From Leptospira ainazelensis (GTDB lineage: Bacteria; Spirochaetota; Leptospiria; Leptospirales; Leptospiraceae): DNA of 64,000 bases. The translations under genes and the position numbers were made by a program. Each line of letters starts with the position of its first letter. Positions within the stretch are counted from its first letter, which is position 1. Positions 21,492-36,308 of the stretch are shown here, piece by piece. The stretch lies in NCBI RefSeq assembly GCF_016918785.1, contig NZ_JAFFPT010000065.1:60811-124810 (forward strand), written 5' to 3'. The notes under the pieces are model-generated. The model was not told the origin of the DNA and ran no database searches. It saw only the letters and a program-made list of their open reading frames with translations.

Positions 21492-22784
21492 TTAAACGAC
21501 GGAGGATTCCATTCCAAGAACATAAACGGGAGAAAAACCTCCTCCCGGAGTTCTAAAATTCGTTGTTTGCCCTTGGTATAAACGCGCCGCTAAAAGTAGG
21601 ATCTCCTCCCGATAAACATAGGTCCGAAGGTCCATCTTATAGGGAACCTTCTCCCCGTCTTTGAGAAGAATCCTCTCGGACGGAAGAACGATTTCTTGAA
21701 AGATATTCTCACCCTCCAAAATCTCTTCGAAAGTTCCTTTGGTCAGTTTATCGCCCCTGTATGCAGCTTTGCCTCCATAACCACCGGAACCGGGCTTAAA
21801 GAAGAATTTTTTTCTCTCCTTCCAGAGTTCTTCCGCATTTTCTTTTCTTACAATTCCTGTTATAGGAATCGAACGCGCCAACACTTCCAGATCCGATTCT
21901 TCCACGCCGGCGCTGCGTAGGAACTCCTCGTTTTTCCAAAAAACCAAATTCGTTTTTTTTGCGTAGAGTTCGTAATCGAGGGGATTCGGAGTTACGACCG
22001 TCTTTTCCAATTCCCAAGAGGTTCTTATTTTTTGATTCACGGGTTCTGAAAGATAAAAATCAGTGAGACGATTATAAACTAGATCCACCGTTTTCCCTTC
22101 AAAAGAAAGAGAACCATTTTCTTCTAAGGTTAGAAGTTCCGGTTCCAGGATTTCGCAAGATATTCCTTTCGATAAAAACATTTCTCGAAACAAAAGAAAT
22201 TCCGGATAGAGAAACTGTTCCTTGGGTCGATTGTCCACGATCACAACAAATGTAGGATCTCCCTCTTTCCCTGCGGCCTTCCATTCTTCTAAAAAGGATT
22301 CAAAAAATCGTTTTTCAATTGCTATAATTTCTTCCGGACTCGCAAGAGCTTCCCTCACTTCGGGACAACATTCTTTCTGAGCTTCCACGAGTTTTGTCTG
22401 TAAAAAAGCGCCTCCCGCATTCGTATTGATTTCAATCAACTTCGGGCCCTCGTCCGCGAGATGAAAATCAAAACTCAAAAAAACCCCGCCCTTAGAAAAA
22501 CGTTTTCTTAAGTTTTCAGGAAATTCTTTGAGAATTTCGCTTCTGATCTTTTCGATTCTAAGAATTTTCTGAATCACTTGGATCGTCTTTTGGATCTTAA
22601 AAAAATCACTCGGATCCAAAAAGGAAGCGCTCGAGGCAAAAAAACGATCCGTCAAAGAAGTAAGATCGGAATTTTCTTCGCTCATAGAAGCCTTTATTTT
22701 TTTTAAAAAACTCTTATCCAATACTTCCTTTTCAATCGTGATACACTGACATTCTCTATTGAATACTTTTGAAACGGTGGTCAT
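21492..22784 (-). CDS. ATP-grasp-like protein in the arsenic operon
   Basis: A 430-residue soluble protein starting one base after the acr3 stop, so it is the last gene of arsR-arsC-acr3. It resembles ATP-grasp ligases: GPKLIEINTNAGGAF (about 110-125) is a metal-binding acidic/Asn motif. KFFFKPGSGGYGGKA (about 330-345) looks like the nucleotide-binding lysine and glycine-rich loop. A later MDLRTYVY provides another acidic strand. The order of these motifs differs from textbook ATP-grasp proteins, so a permuted or glutathionylspermidine-synthase-like arrangement is possible. Many cysteines are near the N-terminus (CQC) and at ECC. Function unknown; the operon position implies a role in arsenic handling. 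Confidence 0.72.
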   Translation of the reverse strand: MTTVSKVFNRECQCITIEKEVLDKSFLKKIKASMSEENSDLTSLTDRFFASSASFLDPSDFFKIQKTIQVIQKILRIEKIRSEILKEFPENLRKRFSKGGVFLSFDFHLADEGPKLIEINTNAGGAFLQTKLVEAQKECCPEVREALASPEEIIAIEKRFFESFLEEWKAAGKEGDPTFVVIVDNRPKEQFLYPEFLLFREMFLSKGISCEILEPELLTLEENGSLSFEGKTVDLVYNRLTDFYLSEPVNQKIRTSWELEKTVVTPNPLDYELYAKKTNLVFWKNEEFLRSAGVEESDLEVLARSIPITGIVRKENAEELWKERKKFFFKPGSGGYGGKAAYRGDKLTKGTFEEILEGENIFQEIVLPSERILLKDGEKVPYKMDLRTYVYREEILLLAARLYQGQTTNFRTPGGGFSPVYVLGMESSVV

Positions 22785-22785
22785 A

Positions 22786-23838
22786 TTAGGCTTCCTTTAC
22801 GACGGGACTTTGAAACCATCGTTTCCTCATTCTTAGGGCCGCTCTTACAAGAAGAATCAAGACGGGCACTTCTACAAGCGGACCGATTACCCCCGCAAAG
22901 GCTTGACCGCTCGAAATGCCGAAAACTCCGATGGCAACGGCGATCGCGAGTTCGAAATTATTACCGGCGGAAGTAAAAGCGATCGAAGCCGTTTTAGAAT
23001 ATTCTACTTTCATAATCTTTCCGATCCAAAAACTGATAAAGAACATAAGAATAAAATAGATCAGCAAAGGAACGCTGATGATCAGAACGTCGAAAGGAAT
23101 TTCAAAGATCAAATTTCCTTTGAGACTGAACATAAAAAATATCGTAAATAAAAGCGAAATAAGCGTGATCGGAGATATCGCCGGGAGAAATTTTTCCTCA
23201 TACCAGGCTTTTCCCTTGGAACGAATCAAAATCACTCGGCTTAAAATCGCGGCAAAAAAGGGAATCCCCAAATAAATCAAAACACTTTCCGCAATTTGTC
23301 CGATCGTAAGATTGATTTCCGCGCCTGAAAAGCCCAAATAAGGAGGTAAGACAGAAATAAAAAAATAAGCATAAACGCTATAGAAGAATATCTGGAAGAT
23401 ACTATTCAACGCGACGAGACCGGCGGCGTAATCTCTGCTTCCCTCGCTCAATTCGTTCCAGACGATTACCATCGCGATACATCGAGCAAGCCCGATCAAA
23501 ATGAGTCCTATTCTGTATTCCGGATAATCTTTTAAAAAAAACGTCGCTAAACCGAACATGAGTAAAGGTCCTACAACCCAGTTTAAAAAAAGTGAAATCG
23601 CAAGAACCCTTACGTTTGAAAAGACTTCCTTCATTCTTTCAAATTGAACTTTTGCAAGAGGAGGATACATCATAAGAATCAAACCGATCGCCAGAGGCAG
23701 ATTCGTGGTTCCGATCGAAAGACCGCCCAATTTCTCCTCCACGCTCGGAATCATTTTACCGAAAAGAACACCTCCCCCCATCGCAAGAAAAATCCAAAGT
23801 GTGAGATATCGATCCACAAAATTCAATTTTGATTTCAT
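22786..23838 (-). CDS. acr3: ACR3-family arsenite efflux permease
   Basis: Exports As(III) across the inner membrane. The 350-residue protein has about ten hydrophobic helices, the family phrase [13 protein letters not shown], the conserved [11 protein letters not shown] with the cysteine needed for arsenite transport, and [14 protein letters not shown]. It lies between arsC (seven bases upstream) and the ATP-grasp gene (one base downstream). It belongs to the ACR3 family, not to the unrelated ArsB family. Expression is probably controlled by the adjacent ArsR. Confidence 0.95.
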   Translation of the reverse strand: MKSKLNFVDRYLTLWIFLAMGGGVLFGKMIPSVEEKLGGLSIGTTNLPLAIGLILMMYPPLAKVQFERMKEVFSNVRVLAISLFLNWVVGPLLMFGLATFFLKDYPEYRIGLILIGLARCIAMVIVWNELSEGSRDYAAGLVALNSIFQIFFYSVYAYFFISVLPPYLGFSGAEINLTIGQIAESVLIYLGIPFFAAILSRVILIRSKGKAWYEEKFLPAISPITLISLLFTIFFMFSLKGNLIFEIPFDVLIISVPLLIYFILMFFISFWIGKIMKVEYSKTASIAFTSAGNNFELAIAVAIGVFGISSGQAFAGVIGPLVEVPVLILLVRAALRMRKRWFQSPVVKEA

Positions 23839-23845
23839 TTTCGTA

Positions 23846-24289
23846 TCAGCCTTTTGTAACAGCCGAGTTCAGTCTCAATTCTTGAATCCAGTTTTGAGAA
23901 TAAACGCGGATCATCTCACGGACCTTTCTAAATTCTTCCATGATTTCCTCTTCGTTACCTTTGGCTTTGGCGGGATCCGGAAAGTTGTAATGAAATCTCA
24001 CAGCGTTCGAAGGGAAATAAGGACAGTTCTCTTTTGCATGATCGCAAACCGTGAGAATGTAATCGAATTCTATGTCCTTATATTCGTTGATATGATTGGA
24101 AGTGTGATGTGAAATATCGATCCCGACCTCTTTCATCGTCTGAATCGCCTTTGGATTGACTCCGTGAGTTTCAATTCCCGCGCTGAATATTGTCGCGCGA
24201 TCTTCGGCAAAATGGCGTAACCAACCTTCAGCGATTTGACTTCTACAGCTATTCCCCGTGCAGAGCACGAGTATGTTAGGTTTATTCAT
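23846..24289 (-). CDS. arsC: thioredoxin-dependent arsenate reductase
   Basis: Reduces arsenate to arsenite so it can be exported by Acr3. The 147-residue protein is of the low-molecular-weight phosphatase-like class. The P-loop CTGNSCRS starts at Cys10, and the redox pair is Cys82 and Cys89 (VCDHAKENC), exactly the spacing of the thioredoxin-linked S. aureus type. I chose the ATG at 24287-24289, which overlaps the arsR stop by four bases (ATGA). An upstream TTG at 24298 exists but lies inside arsR. Confidence 0.95.
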   Translation of the reverse strand: MNKPNILVLCTGNSCRSQIAEGWLRHFAEDRATIFSAGIETHGVNPKAIQTMKEVGIDISHHTSNHINEYKDIEFDYILTVCDHAKENCPYFPSNAVRFHYNFPDPAKAKGNEEEIMEEFRKVREMIRVYSQNWIQELRLNSAVTKG

Positions 24290-24642
24290 ATACAGCAATT
24301 CTCACTTTGTGATTTTTTTAATTGATTAAGATTTTGGAAAAAAGAATTCAATTCTTCCTGGAACTCTTTCAACCGGAACCAATCGATACAATAGCAGGAT
24401 TTGTTTCCTTCCACTTCACCTTTGATCAGTCCGATTTCTTTGAGTTCTTTGAGATGTTGAGACACAGTTGCCTGCGCTAAAGGAAGCACTTCCACGATTT
24501 CGCCGCAGATACATTCGTTTTTTTCGGCGATCGTTAGAAGAATCGATAAACGGGCTGGGTGAGCAAAAGCCTTGGAAAACTCAGCAAGGAGCATCGTATC
24601 CTTTGCAAACTTCGCTTTTTTGTTGACAACCATAATCTTCAT
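24286..24642 (-). CDS. arsR: ArsR-family arsenic-responsive repressor
   Basis: A 118-residue winged-helix repressor; the metalloid releases it from DNA. The DNA-recognition helix is in LPLAQATVSQHLKEL. Cysteines occur at NECICGE (Cys44, Cys46), CYC (near 83-85) and at the C-terminus (NCC, 116-117), so As(III) could be bound through either group. First gene of arsR-arsC-acr3-ATP-grasp and divergent from arsN2. The ATG at 24642 lies inside a perfect palindrome (24641-24656); the second ATG at 24633 (MVVNKK) would leave the palindrome in the leader and is a reasonable alternative start. Confidence 0.93.
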   Translation of the reverse strand: MKIMVVNKKAKFAKDTMLLAEFSKAFAHPARLSILLTIAEKNECICGEIVEVLPLAQATVSQHLKELKEIGLIKGEVEGNKSCYCIDWFRLKEFQEELNSFFQNLNQLKKSQSENCCI

Positions 24643-24656
24643 CGTAATTATACGAT
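24641..24656. promoter_or_regulatory. probable ArsR operator
   Basis: ATCGTA-ATTA-TACGAT is a perfect 6-bp inverted repeat with a four-base spacer at the 5' end of arsR. On the minus strand it contains TATAAT, a plausible -10 element, so repressor binding would block transcription. Its position in the arsR/arsN2 divergent region fits control of both directions. Not proven. Confidence 0.6.
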
Positions 24657-24710
24657 AAAGAAGTCAAGAATCTTCTTTGCAAATTCGAATTTTAGAAAAA
24701 GGAATTCTCC

Positions 24711-25145
24711 ATGCCGACATTGGATTTTTTCTTTCACCCTTCTTTTGAGAATGTTTTGAATCTTCTTCAAGACAAAGGTCTTCCCGTAGAAGATCTTAAA
24801 AATCAGGATCTAAATCGTTTTATCGGTTTTGGAAATGAATCCGAACTCAAAGCGGTCATCGGTTTGGAATTGCACGGTAAATTTGCCTTGTTACGTTCTT
24901 TGGCGGTGGTTGACGGCTTTCAAAAAAAAGGATTGGGAACTCAGTTGGTTCGAAAGATCGAAGACCAAGCTCGCCGTCTTCCGATCGAAACTCTATTCCT
25001 CTTAACGACGACCGCAAAGGAATTCTTTCTAAAATTGGGATACCTGGAAACGGAAAGAGATTCCCTTCCTGAAGAAATCAAAAGGACCGAAGAATTTGTG
25101 TCTCTTTGCCCGGCGAGTTCTTCGATTCTTAAGAAAAAACTTTGA
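24711..25145 (+). CDS. arsN2: GNAT acetyltransferase, ArsN2-like
   Basis: The 144-residue protein is a GNAT-fold N-acetyltransferase with the acetyl-CoA segment LRSLAVVDGFQKKGLGTQLV (Q/RxxGxG/A pattern, about 62-81) and the later ETLFLLTTTAKEFFLKLGY. The small size, the TTTA-FF-LGY block and divergence from arsR fit the ArsN2 group linked to arsenic resistance. I infer that class from context plus pattern. The acetylated substrate in this organism is unknown. Only 68 bases separate it from the arsR ATG, so they probably share the operator. Confidence 0.8.
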   Translation: MPTLDFFFHPSFENVLNLLQDKGLPVEDLKNQDLNRFIGFGNESELKAVIGLELHGKFALLRSLAVVDGFQKKGLGTQLVRKIEDQARRLPIETLFLLTTTAKEFFLKLGYLETERDSLPEEIKRTEEFVSLCPASSSILKKKL

Positions 25146-25155
25146 TCGAAAAAAT

Positions 25156-25704
25156 TCAATTCAAAGAAGAATCCGCGCTTCTTTCCTGAGATAGAATCGC
25201 TTTTATCCAAATAGAATTCCAGACCACTCTTACGATTGTTTTCAAGATCATCAGAAAAAGAAAAGATACCGATAGAATTTGCCGCAATTCGGATTGCATT
25301 CTTTCCATCCCGTTGAAACGATCAGCTTCTAAGTCCGAAGTCGTTTTCCAAAACAGAGTATAAAAGAAAAAAAACCAATTCCGAATTGTATACGATTCGG
25401 CGATGAGAACGGCAAAAATCAGAACTCCGGAAAAAATCAAAATTCTTCTATCGATCTTTTTATCCAGTATCAAAAAACCGTCTAGGAGCGCGAAATAGAT
25501 CAGCGAAAAAGTCGAAATCATCAAGGGTAGATGAAAGTTACTCAATCCCTCCGGGTCCTCAGGATCTCCAACGAGTCCCAAAAAATGATTCATAGAGGCG
25601 CTTATCAAATACAAGAAGAAGGCAAAGACCAGATCTAAGCCGATGATTTTTTTTGTTTTTTTCGAGTAGGAGTTGGTCGGTTTCGGGTTTGTTTCTAAAT
25701 TCAT
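25156..25704 (-). CDS. four-helix membrane protein of unknown function
   Basis: The 182-residue protein has hydrophobic segments at about residues 22-45, 60-80, 90-110 and 143-165, with a charged N-terminal tail and a lysine-rich start. No family motif is recognised. It follows the DUF4303-like gene by three bases and is convergent with arsN2. The tight spacing implies co-transcription with the DUF4303-like gene, which could make it a membrane partner of that protein, but this is only inference. Confidence 0.72.
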   Translation of the reverse strand: MNLETNPKPTNSYSKKTKKIIGLDLVFAFFLYLISASMNHFLGLVGDPEDPEGLSNFHLPLMISTFSLIYFALLDGFLILDKKIDRRILIFSGVLIFAVLIAESYTIRNWFFFFYTLFWKTTSDLEADRFNGMERMQSELRQILSVSFLFLMILKTIVRVVWNSIWIKAILSQERSADSSLN

Positions 25705-25707
25705 AAC

Positions 25708-26178
25708 TCAGTAGTTGTGCTCCACTCGTATCACCTTGAAATCCTCAGTCTTTTTTAGGGAACGAAACGCATCTTTGTTTTTTAATATTTCAAGAATTTC
25801 ATTCATTGCCTTTGCATATTCGGTTGTTTTTTGGCTCTCATCATCCGCGTTGTAGTGTTCGTCGTAGAGATCGTCATCAAAAGGCCCTCTTCGATATCCT
25901 TCTTCGTCCTCTAAGTTGAGATCTCGAAAACTGACAAAACCTTGATAGCCCCAATCACCCGGATTGTATTTTAGTTTTTCGATCTTTTCGTCGGTATCGT
26001 AGTGTTTCGGCCATTTGGAAGAATATTCTTTCAGAGACTTTTCAAAGGATTCCAGAGAATTCAAACAGAGCAGACTTGCATCGATCGCAAATGCGTAAAA
26101 TATTTCCTCCCGATGCTCTTTTGAAAACTTTTCGATTTCAGCAAGAGCGAATTCCGCGAGTACAGGAACGTCAAACAT
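25708..26178 (-). CDS. DUF4303-like protein, paralogue 1
   Basis: A 156-residue soluble protein with an N-terminal helix ending EIEKFSKEH, then the strand FYAFAIDASLLCLNS, a central WGYQGFVSF and a C-terminal helix-strand pair finishing FKVIRVEHNY. This pattern is that of DUF4303 proteins. Function is unknown; similar domains occur near toxin-immunity loci, but no toxin gene is seen here. A paralogue is at 27252-27713, and a third, more distant domain ends the ankyrin protein at 49951-51216. Start is the ATG at 26176-26178. Confidence 0.8.
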   Translation of the reverse strand: MFDVPVLAEFALAEIEKFSKEHREEIFYAFAIDASLLCLNSLESFEKSLKEYSSKWPKHYDTDEKIEKLKYNPGDWGYQGFVSFRDLNLEDEEGYRRGPFDDDLYDEHYNADDESQKTTEYAKAMNEILEILKNKDAFRSLKKTEDFKVIRVEHNY

Positions 26179-26387
26179 AAGAACCGCCGGTAAGTAAAAT
26201 GGATTCCTTTCATTCTACAATCGGACAACTTATTTTTTGATGTTTTTATTTTGAGAGGAATATTCTAATTCCATGATAGGTTGAGAAAATTAGGAATTCT
26301 AAGATCCAAAAGTGTATAAAGAATAAAAAAACAAGGCAAATGAGATCTGAATTCTTCTCGAATCCCTGACTTATCCGAAAAAGAGAT

Positions 26388-26810
26388 TTATTGTGAGCCG
26401 ATTTCGAGTTGGAGTTGAAGTTTCCGGAAAATAGACTCCGGCCAATCGGTAAGACTTTTCGTAGATACCGATGCAAAACCCAAAAGAAAATCGGCTGAAC
26501 ACCGTTTTTCAGTCTGACAAAAACCGGTGATTTGTAAGAGAACGTTGTTTTTTCTCAAACGTTTTACTCGAAGTTGGAAGGTAAGACGGTCTCCAAGAAG
26601 GGAAGTTTTTGAAAACTTCGCTACAATTTTCATCGCAGGAATCCCAAATCCTTGTTCAACAACCATTTTGGAAAAACTAAAACCTAAAACCTGATCAAAC
26701 CAATCCTCGATTACTTCGGTAAAAAGATTAAAATACTGAGGCGTAAAAACCACCCCGCCCGGATCGCAGTGTTGAAAACGAATCAGTTTGTTTACTTGGA
26801 AAAAACTCAT
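26388..26810 (-). CDS. acyl-CoA thioesterase, hotdog fold (4-hydroxybenzoyl-CoA-type)
   Basis: Starting from the ATG at 26808-26810 the 140-residue protein reads VNKLIRFQHCDPGGVVFTPQ at the N-terminus. The conserved Asp in CDPGG is the catalytic residue of YbgC/4-HBT hotdog thioesterases, and YFNLFTEVIEDWFDQ forms the hot-dog helix. It hydrolyses a CoA thioester; the substrate is unknown. The open frame continues upstream to 27059 but runs through the composite repeat element, so those codons are not credible. It stands alone between the two DUF4303-like genes. Confidence 0.85.
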   Translation of the reverse strand: MSFFQVNKLIRFQHCDPGGVVFTPQYFNLFTEVIEDWFDQVLGFSFSKMVVEQGFGIPAMKIVAKFSKTSLLGDRLTFQLRVKRLRKNNVLLQITGFCQTEKRCSADFLLGFASVSTKSLTDWPESIFRKLQLQLEIGSQ

Positions 26811-27251
26811 AAAAGCGCTCAAGAGAATTGTAGAATAAGAATCCGAACGATTCAAAAAACATATTCTCGAAAAAATATCCTTACCCACAAGTTGTTTAAA
26901 TCTCAAAACGGGCGGATTTGTCGGAAATACGACAAAATCTTCTGTGAAAGTTGCGCGCCCCGCCCTGAATTTTTGGGTGGAGGGGTGGGTGGCGGAAAAC
27001 TCCGGGTGACTTTGCTCTATCAGAAAATCATATTTTTTGCAAGTAGAATTCTCTCTCAAGAACTCTTGTCGGAACTACGACAAAAGAGCCTCGAACGAAA
27101 AATTGCTTCCTGAGAAACTTTTCATTAACCGTAAAAATCGATTCGGAATCGGAAGACTTCCGAGATTTTTTGGAATTGAATCGCAAAATGAATCTCTTGA
27201 TTGTTTCAAGAAACTCATTTATTTTCCGCGAGAGAATTTGAAAACAAGACT
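26811..27251. other. gene-free gap carrying composite element copy B
   Basis: Between the thioesterase start and the second DUF4303-like gene's stop. Besides the element at 26920-27081 there is only AT-rich sequence without a credible frame. It presumably includes the thioesterase promoter. Confidence 0.65.
26920..27081. mobile_element. composite intergenic element, copy B (MITE-like)
   Basis: Bounded by GTCGGAAATACGAC (26920-26933) and GTCGGAACTACGAC (27068-27081). The interior matches copy A at 21090-21245 in the same order: GTGAAAG, GCGCCCCGCCCTGAA, GGGTGGAGGGG, GGCGGAAAACTCC, then an AT-rich stretch with TTTTTGCAAGTA and ATTCTCTCTCAA. It is non-coding and sits just upstream of the thioesterase gene. 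Confidence 0.7.
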
Positions 27252-27713
27252 TTAATTGGGATGAGTCACGCTCAGAATTCTAAAATCACCGATCTTTTTT
27301 AAAACACGGAACGCATCCTTCTGTTTTAGAATTTCCAGAACCTGATCCATGGCAACGGCGTAAGCGCTCTTTTTTTGAGCCTCTTTGTCTAAGTCGCAAT
27401 GTTCTTGATAGAGATTTTCGTCGAACGGTCCCTCGTCCTTTCCTAAGCCATTTAAGCTACGAAAACAAACAAAGCCGTTGTACGCCCAGGCTGACGGGCT
27501 TTCTCTGAGTTTACGAATTTGATCGGGAGAATCATAGTATCTCGGCGATTTAGAAGCGAATTCCTTCAGAGACTTTTCAAAATGTTCAATGGAATTCAGA
27601 CAAAGTAAACTGGAATCGATTGCAAACGTATAAAAAGTCTCGTTCGGGTGTTCTTTGGAGAATTTTTCAATTTCGGAAAGGGCAAAATTGGCCAATCTCT
27701 GCACATCAAACAT
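27252..27713 (-). CDS. DUF4303-like protein, paralogue 2
   Basis: A 153-residue protein beginning at the ATG at 27711-27713, preceded by AGGA; a TTG three codons earlier is possible. It aligns end to end with the protein at 25708-26178: EIEKFSKEH, FYTFAIDSSLLCLNS, AYNGFVCF, GPFDE-LY-EH and a C-terminal helix EILKQKDAFR. The pair encloses the thioesterase gene and the composite repeat, so it looks like a duplication with insertion between. Function unknown. Confidence 0.8.
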   Translation of the reverse strand: MFDVQRLANFALSEIEKFSKEHPNETFYTFAIDSSLLCLNSIEHFEKSLKEFASKSPRYYDSPDQIRKLRESPSAWAYNGFVCFRSLNGLGKDEGPFDENLYQEHCDLDKEAQKKSAYAVAMDQVLEILKQKDAFRVLKKIGDFRILSVTHPN

Positions 27714-27784
27714 AAGATTCAATCCTGCTTAAAGAGTATTATCCTCTCTACAAACAGCGGATGATTTTTTGATTCCTTTTCGAA

Positions 27785-28792
<1,008 letters not shown>

Positions 28793-28797
28793 AGGAG

Positions 28798-28998
28798 TTA
28801 ATTATCTTCTTTAGGCTTCTTGACTTTCGGCTCTAAAACGATTCCGGTTTTATAGAACCCGCAAGTAGGGCAGATTCTATGAGGGAGTCTGTAAGAATTA
28901 CAATTAGGACAAGGAACCAAATTTGGTTTTCCGATGGCATGATGGGCCCGTTTTGTCCTTACTTTTGATTTCGATTTGCGTCTTTTGGGAACTGCCAT
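28798..28998 (-). CDS. rpmF: 50S ribosomal protein L32
   Basis: A 66-residue basic ribosomal protein starting [12 protein letters not shown]. It keeps four cysteines as a zinc ribbon (CPNC, then CPTC). It is the first gene before plsX. The gap to the hisG stop upstream is about 190 bp and holds no gene, so the promoter is probably there. Confidence 0.97.
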   Translation of the reverse strand: MAVPKRRKSKSKVRTKRAHHAIGKPNLVPCPNCNSYRLPHRICPTCGFYKTGIVLEPKVKKPKEDN

Positions 28999-29191
28999 TG
29001 ATTTCCTCTTGGGAAAATGAATTGTTAAACTATAATTTTTTGAGGCTGGTATTCCTCAACCATTATTTCATGGAATCGATAAGAATGAAGACTCTTTTGC
29101 CGATAAAAACGGACCGAGTTTGAAAAGTGCTTTGAAAATCTTCTTGAACTCGGACGCAAACACCGGAGCCGATCTTGTCGCTCATCGGGTT

Positions 29192-29809
29192 CTAAAGATT
29201 CGAAAGAGAATCCATAAATTCCACGGCTTCTTTCCGTTTACCGTACAAAGAAGAACGATTGAATACCAGCCGAGCTGAAGATTCTAAAATTATGTCCAAT
29301 TCTTTGAGTCCGTTGGCCTTCAAGGTTCCGCCGGTTGAAACAAGGTCCACGATACAATCCGAAAGTCCGACGAGCGGAGCGAGTTCGATGCTGCCGTAGA
29401 GTTTGAAAATCTCACAGGACAAACCTTTGTGAAAGAAGAATTCTCTTGCAAGATTCGGATATTTCGTCGCGACTCGGATCTTACGATGACGGGCTTCGAG
29501 CGTATATCCCTCAGGCGCCGCTAGAGAAAGTCTGCACTTTCCGATTTTCAAATCGAGAGGAGTCGTGAGATCGTAACCGCCCTCTTTTAAGACATCCCAT
29601 CCGCTGATTCCGGCGTCTGCGGCGCATTGTTCCACGTAAGTCGCCACATCTTGCGAGCGCACGAGAAGAATTCGGATTCTTCCCAATGGATCGTTGTAAA
29701 TCAGTTCTTTGGAATTTGGATCGGGTTTTGCCGAAAGCCAACCTTTGGAGATCATCAGATCGACGCTCTCCTCAGCGAGTCTTCCTTTTGGCAGGGCCAG
29801 TGTAAGCAT
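29192..29809 (-). CDS. hisG: ATP phosphoribosyltransferase, short form
   Basis: First enzyme of histidine biosynthesis, joining ATP and PRPP. The 205-residue protein begins [10 protein letters not shown]. It contains GISGWDVL and the PRPP-binding segment [18 protein letters not shown]. It lacks the C-terminal regulatory domain, so it is the short form, which in other bacteria needs HisZ for activity; no hisZ is in this window. The start overlaps the stop of the upstream TPR gene by one base (TGATG). Last gene of the long minus-strand run from cheW. Confidence 0.95.
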   Translation of the reverse strand: MLTLALPKGRLAEESVDLMISKGWLSAKPDPNSKELIYNDPLGRIRILLVRSQDVATYVEQCAADAGISGWDVLKEGGYDLTTPLDLKIGKCRLSLAAPEGYTLEARHRKIRVATKYPNLAREFFFHKGLSCEIFKLYGSIELAPLVGLSDCIVDLVSTGGTLKANGLKELDIILESSARLVFNRSSLYGKRKEAVEFMDSLSNL

Positions 29810-30552
29810 CAGCCTTTCTGGTTGAGTTGAACGAGTAGAAAAGTTGCGTATTGTTTTACGGTGTTGTAATCGGAGGCCGGAGTTTTGATATCCTGATCCA
29901 AAACTTTTTTCAAGGATTGAATCGCTTCCGACTTTTTACCGTTCTTAGCCTGTAATCTTCCGGTTTGATACAAACTCCAAGCGAGGAAGCCGTTTGCTTC
30001 TCTTGTGTTTGTCAGAAGATTCGCTGCGGTGCCGTAATTGGTCTCGGCGGATGCGAGATTTCCCTCTCTCTCACGAAGATTTCCCGCCAAATAGAAGTAA
30101 TACGCCTTTACTTCCGTCGGCTCGTCGATCTTCTTACCGGCCCATTCCAGTTTGTCGGCGGCCTTTTGAAATTCTCCGTTTCTCGCATAAAGATCGGAAA
30201 GAATTTTTGCAAGTCTGAGTTCGAGTTTTTTAGAAGAATACTGTGAGGAAACTTCTTCGTAAGCCTGGATTTTTTCTTTTAGATCGATCGCAGGGTTAAG
30301 ACGAAATTTTTTGTCCAGAGCTTCGAGGGCGATGGTTCCTTTTTCGAATTGGGATTCTTGGTATTGAACGTAAGTAACGATCGCAAGGACGATTGCGAGA
30401 ATCACCCCTGCTCCGATCAGAACTTCCTTGATATGAGCCGCGACCGATCTGAAAAATTTAATCAGAATGAGTTCGAGCTTACTGCCTTGAAAATCCGCAT
30501 AAGGATCGACTTTGACTTCTTTTGCGGTCTGACCGACTTCGTACCGTTTCAT
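29809..30552 (-). CDS. membrane-anchored TPR protein
   Basis: A 247-residue protein with a cytoplasmic N-terminus, one transmembrane helix ([19 protein letters not shown], about 44-62) and a C-terminal domain of tetratricopeptide-like helices ([24 protein letters not shown] repeats near 115-135, 150-175 and 195-220). The layout resembles YfgM, which works with periplasmic chaperones and the Sec machinery, but the similarity is architectural only. It lies 24 bases after rpsA and overlaps hisG by one base. Confidence 0.85.
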   Translation of the reverse strand: MKRYEVGQTAKEVKVDPYADFQGSKLELILIKFFRSVAAHIKEVLIGAGVILAIVLAIVTYVQYQESQFEKGTIALEALDKKFRLNPAIDLKEKIQAYEEVSSQYSSKKLELRLAKILSDLYARNGEFQKAADKLEWAGKKIDEPTEVKAYYFYLAGNLREREGNLASAETNYGTAANLLTNTREANGFLAWSLYQTGRLQAKNGKKSEAIQSLKKVLDQDIKTPASDYNTVKQYATFLLVQLNQKG

Positions 30553-30576
30553 CCTTTAGTCCTTAACTTTGGATTC

Positions 30577-32269
<1,693 letters not shown>

Positions 32270-32314
32270 TTACTCGGCTAAAATGGTAGTCTGGGATCCG
32301 CTGGATGTCGGGGG

Positions 32315-32999
32315 TCATCGATCCAGAATCTCGAGGATCTTGCTAATTACACTATTTTTGGAGAGTATATCAGTGTCAATCAGGATTGCGTCCTTTGCCT
32401 GATAGAGAGGCGCGATATCCCTTTCCATATCGGATTTATCACGAAGAATGATCTCACTTTCGATCTCATTTGGATCGGCGGAAATTCCCTGTTCTTTTAG
32501 TTGCAGAGTTCTTCTTTCAGCCCGAACTTTGGAAGAAGCCGTTAGGTAGAATTTAAACTTCGCATCCGGAAAAACTTCGGTTCCGATATCCCTTCCATCC
32601 ATAAGAAGTTTGTGAAGTTTTGCCAAAGAATGCAGTTCCTTGTTCACAAAATCACGATAGATCCTTTTGTTCGCGATGTGTTTGATTTCTCTCGTAATTT
32701 CCGGAGTTCGAATCGCAAGAGAAACGTCCTCTCCGTTTAACAAAATTCGATTTTCGTTTCCTGCGGAGAATTCGCAGAGAACATGAGCGTTGCCGATCGA
32801 CGATTCGGCTTCCTTTGTTTTCGCCCATTCGGAGAATTCTCCTGCGTTAGGCGTCTTTTCGTAGAGACGAAATAGAAAAAGAGTGAGGGCGCGGTAAAAG
32901 GCGCCGGTATCCAAGTAGTTGAATCCGATCTTTTCGGCAATTTGTCTTGCAACGGTGCTTTTTCCGGAACCGGCAGGACCGTCGAGTGCGATCACGTTT

Positions 33000-33007
<8 letters not shown>
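32315..33007 (-). CDS. cmk: cytidylate kinase
   Basis: Phosphorylates CMP and dCMP. The 230-residue protein has the P-loop [12 protein letters not shown] at the start, the CMP-binding [23 protein letters not shown] and [14 protein letters not shown] chose the ATG at 33005-33007 (MNENVIALD); it overlaps the end of aroA by eight bases in another frame. A longer frame to 33034 lies inside aroA and is not needed. Confidence 0.96.

Positions 33008-36308
<3,301 letters not shown>

Noticed and set aside
21311..21556. 81-codon plus-strand frame across the ars-side gap
   Set aside because: It overlaps the ATP-grasp gene's end, contains the motif copy at 21396, and shows no protein-like features.
21917..21930. 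GTAGGAACTCCTCG inside the ATP-grasp gene
   Set aside because: Matches 12 of 14 bases of the motif but lies within a solid coding frame (EEFLRSA on the minus strand), so it is probably chance.
26811..27059. 83-codon extension of the thioesterase
   Set aside because: It reads through the composite repeat element; the hotdog domain begins at the ATG at 26810.
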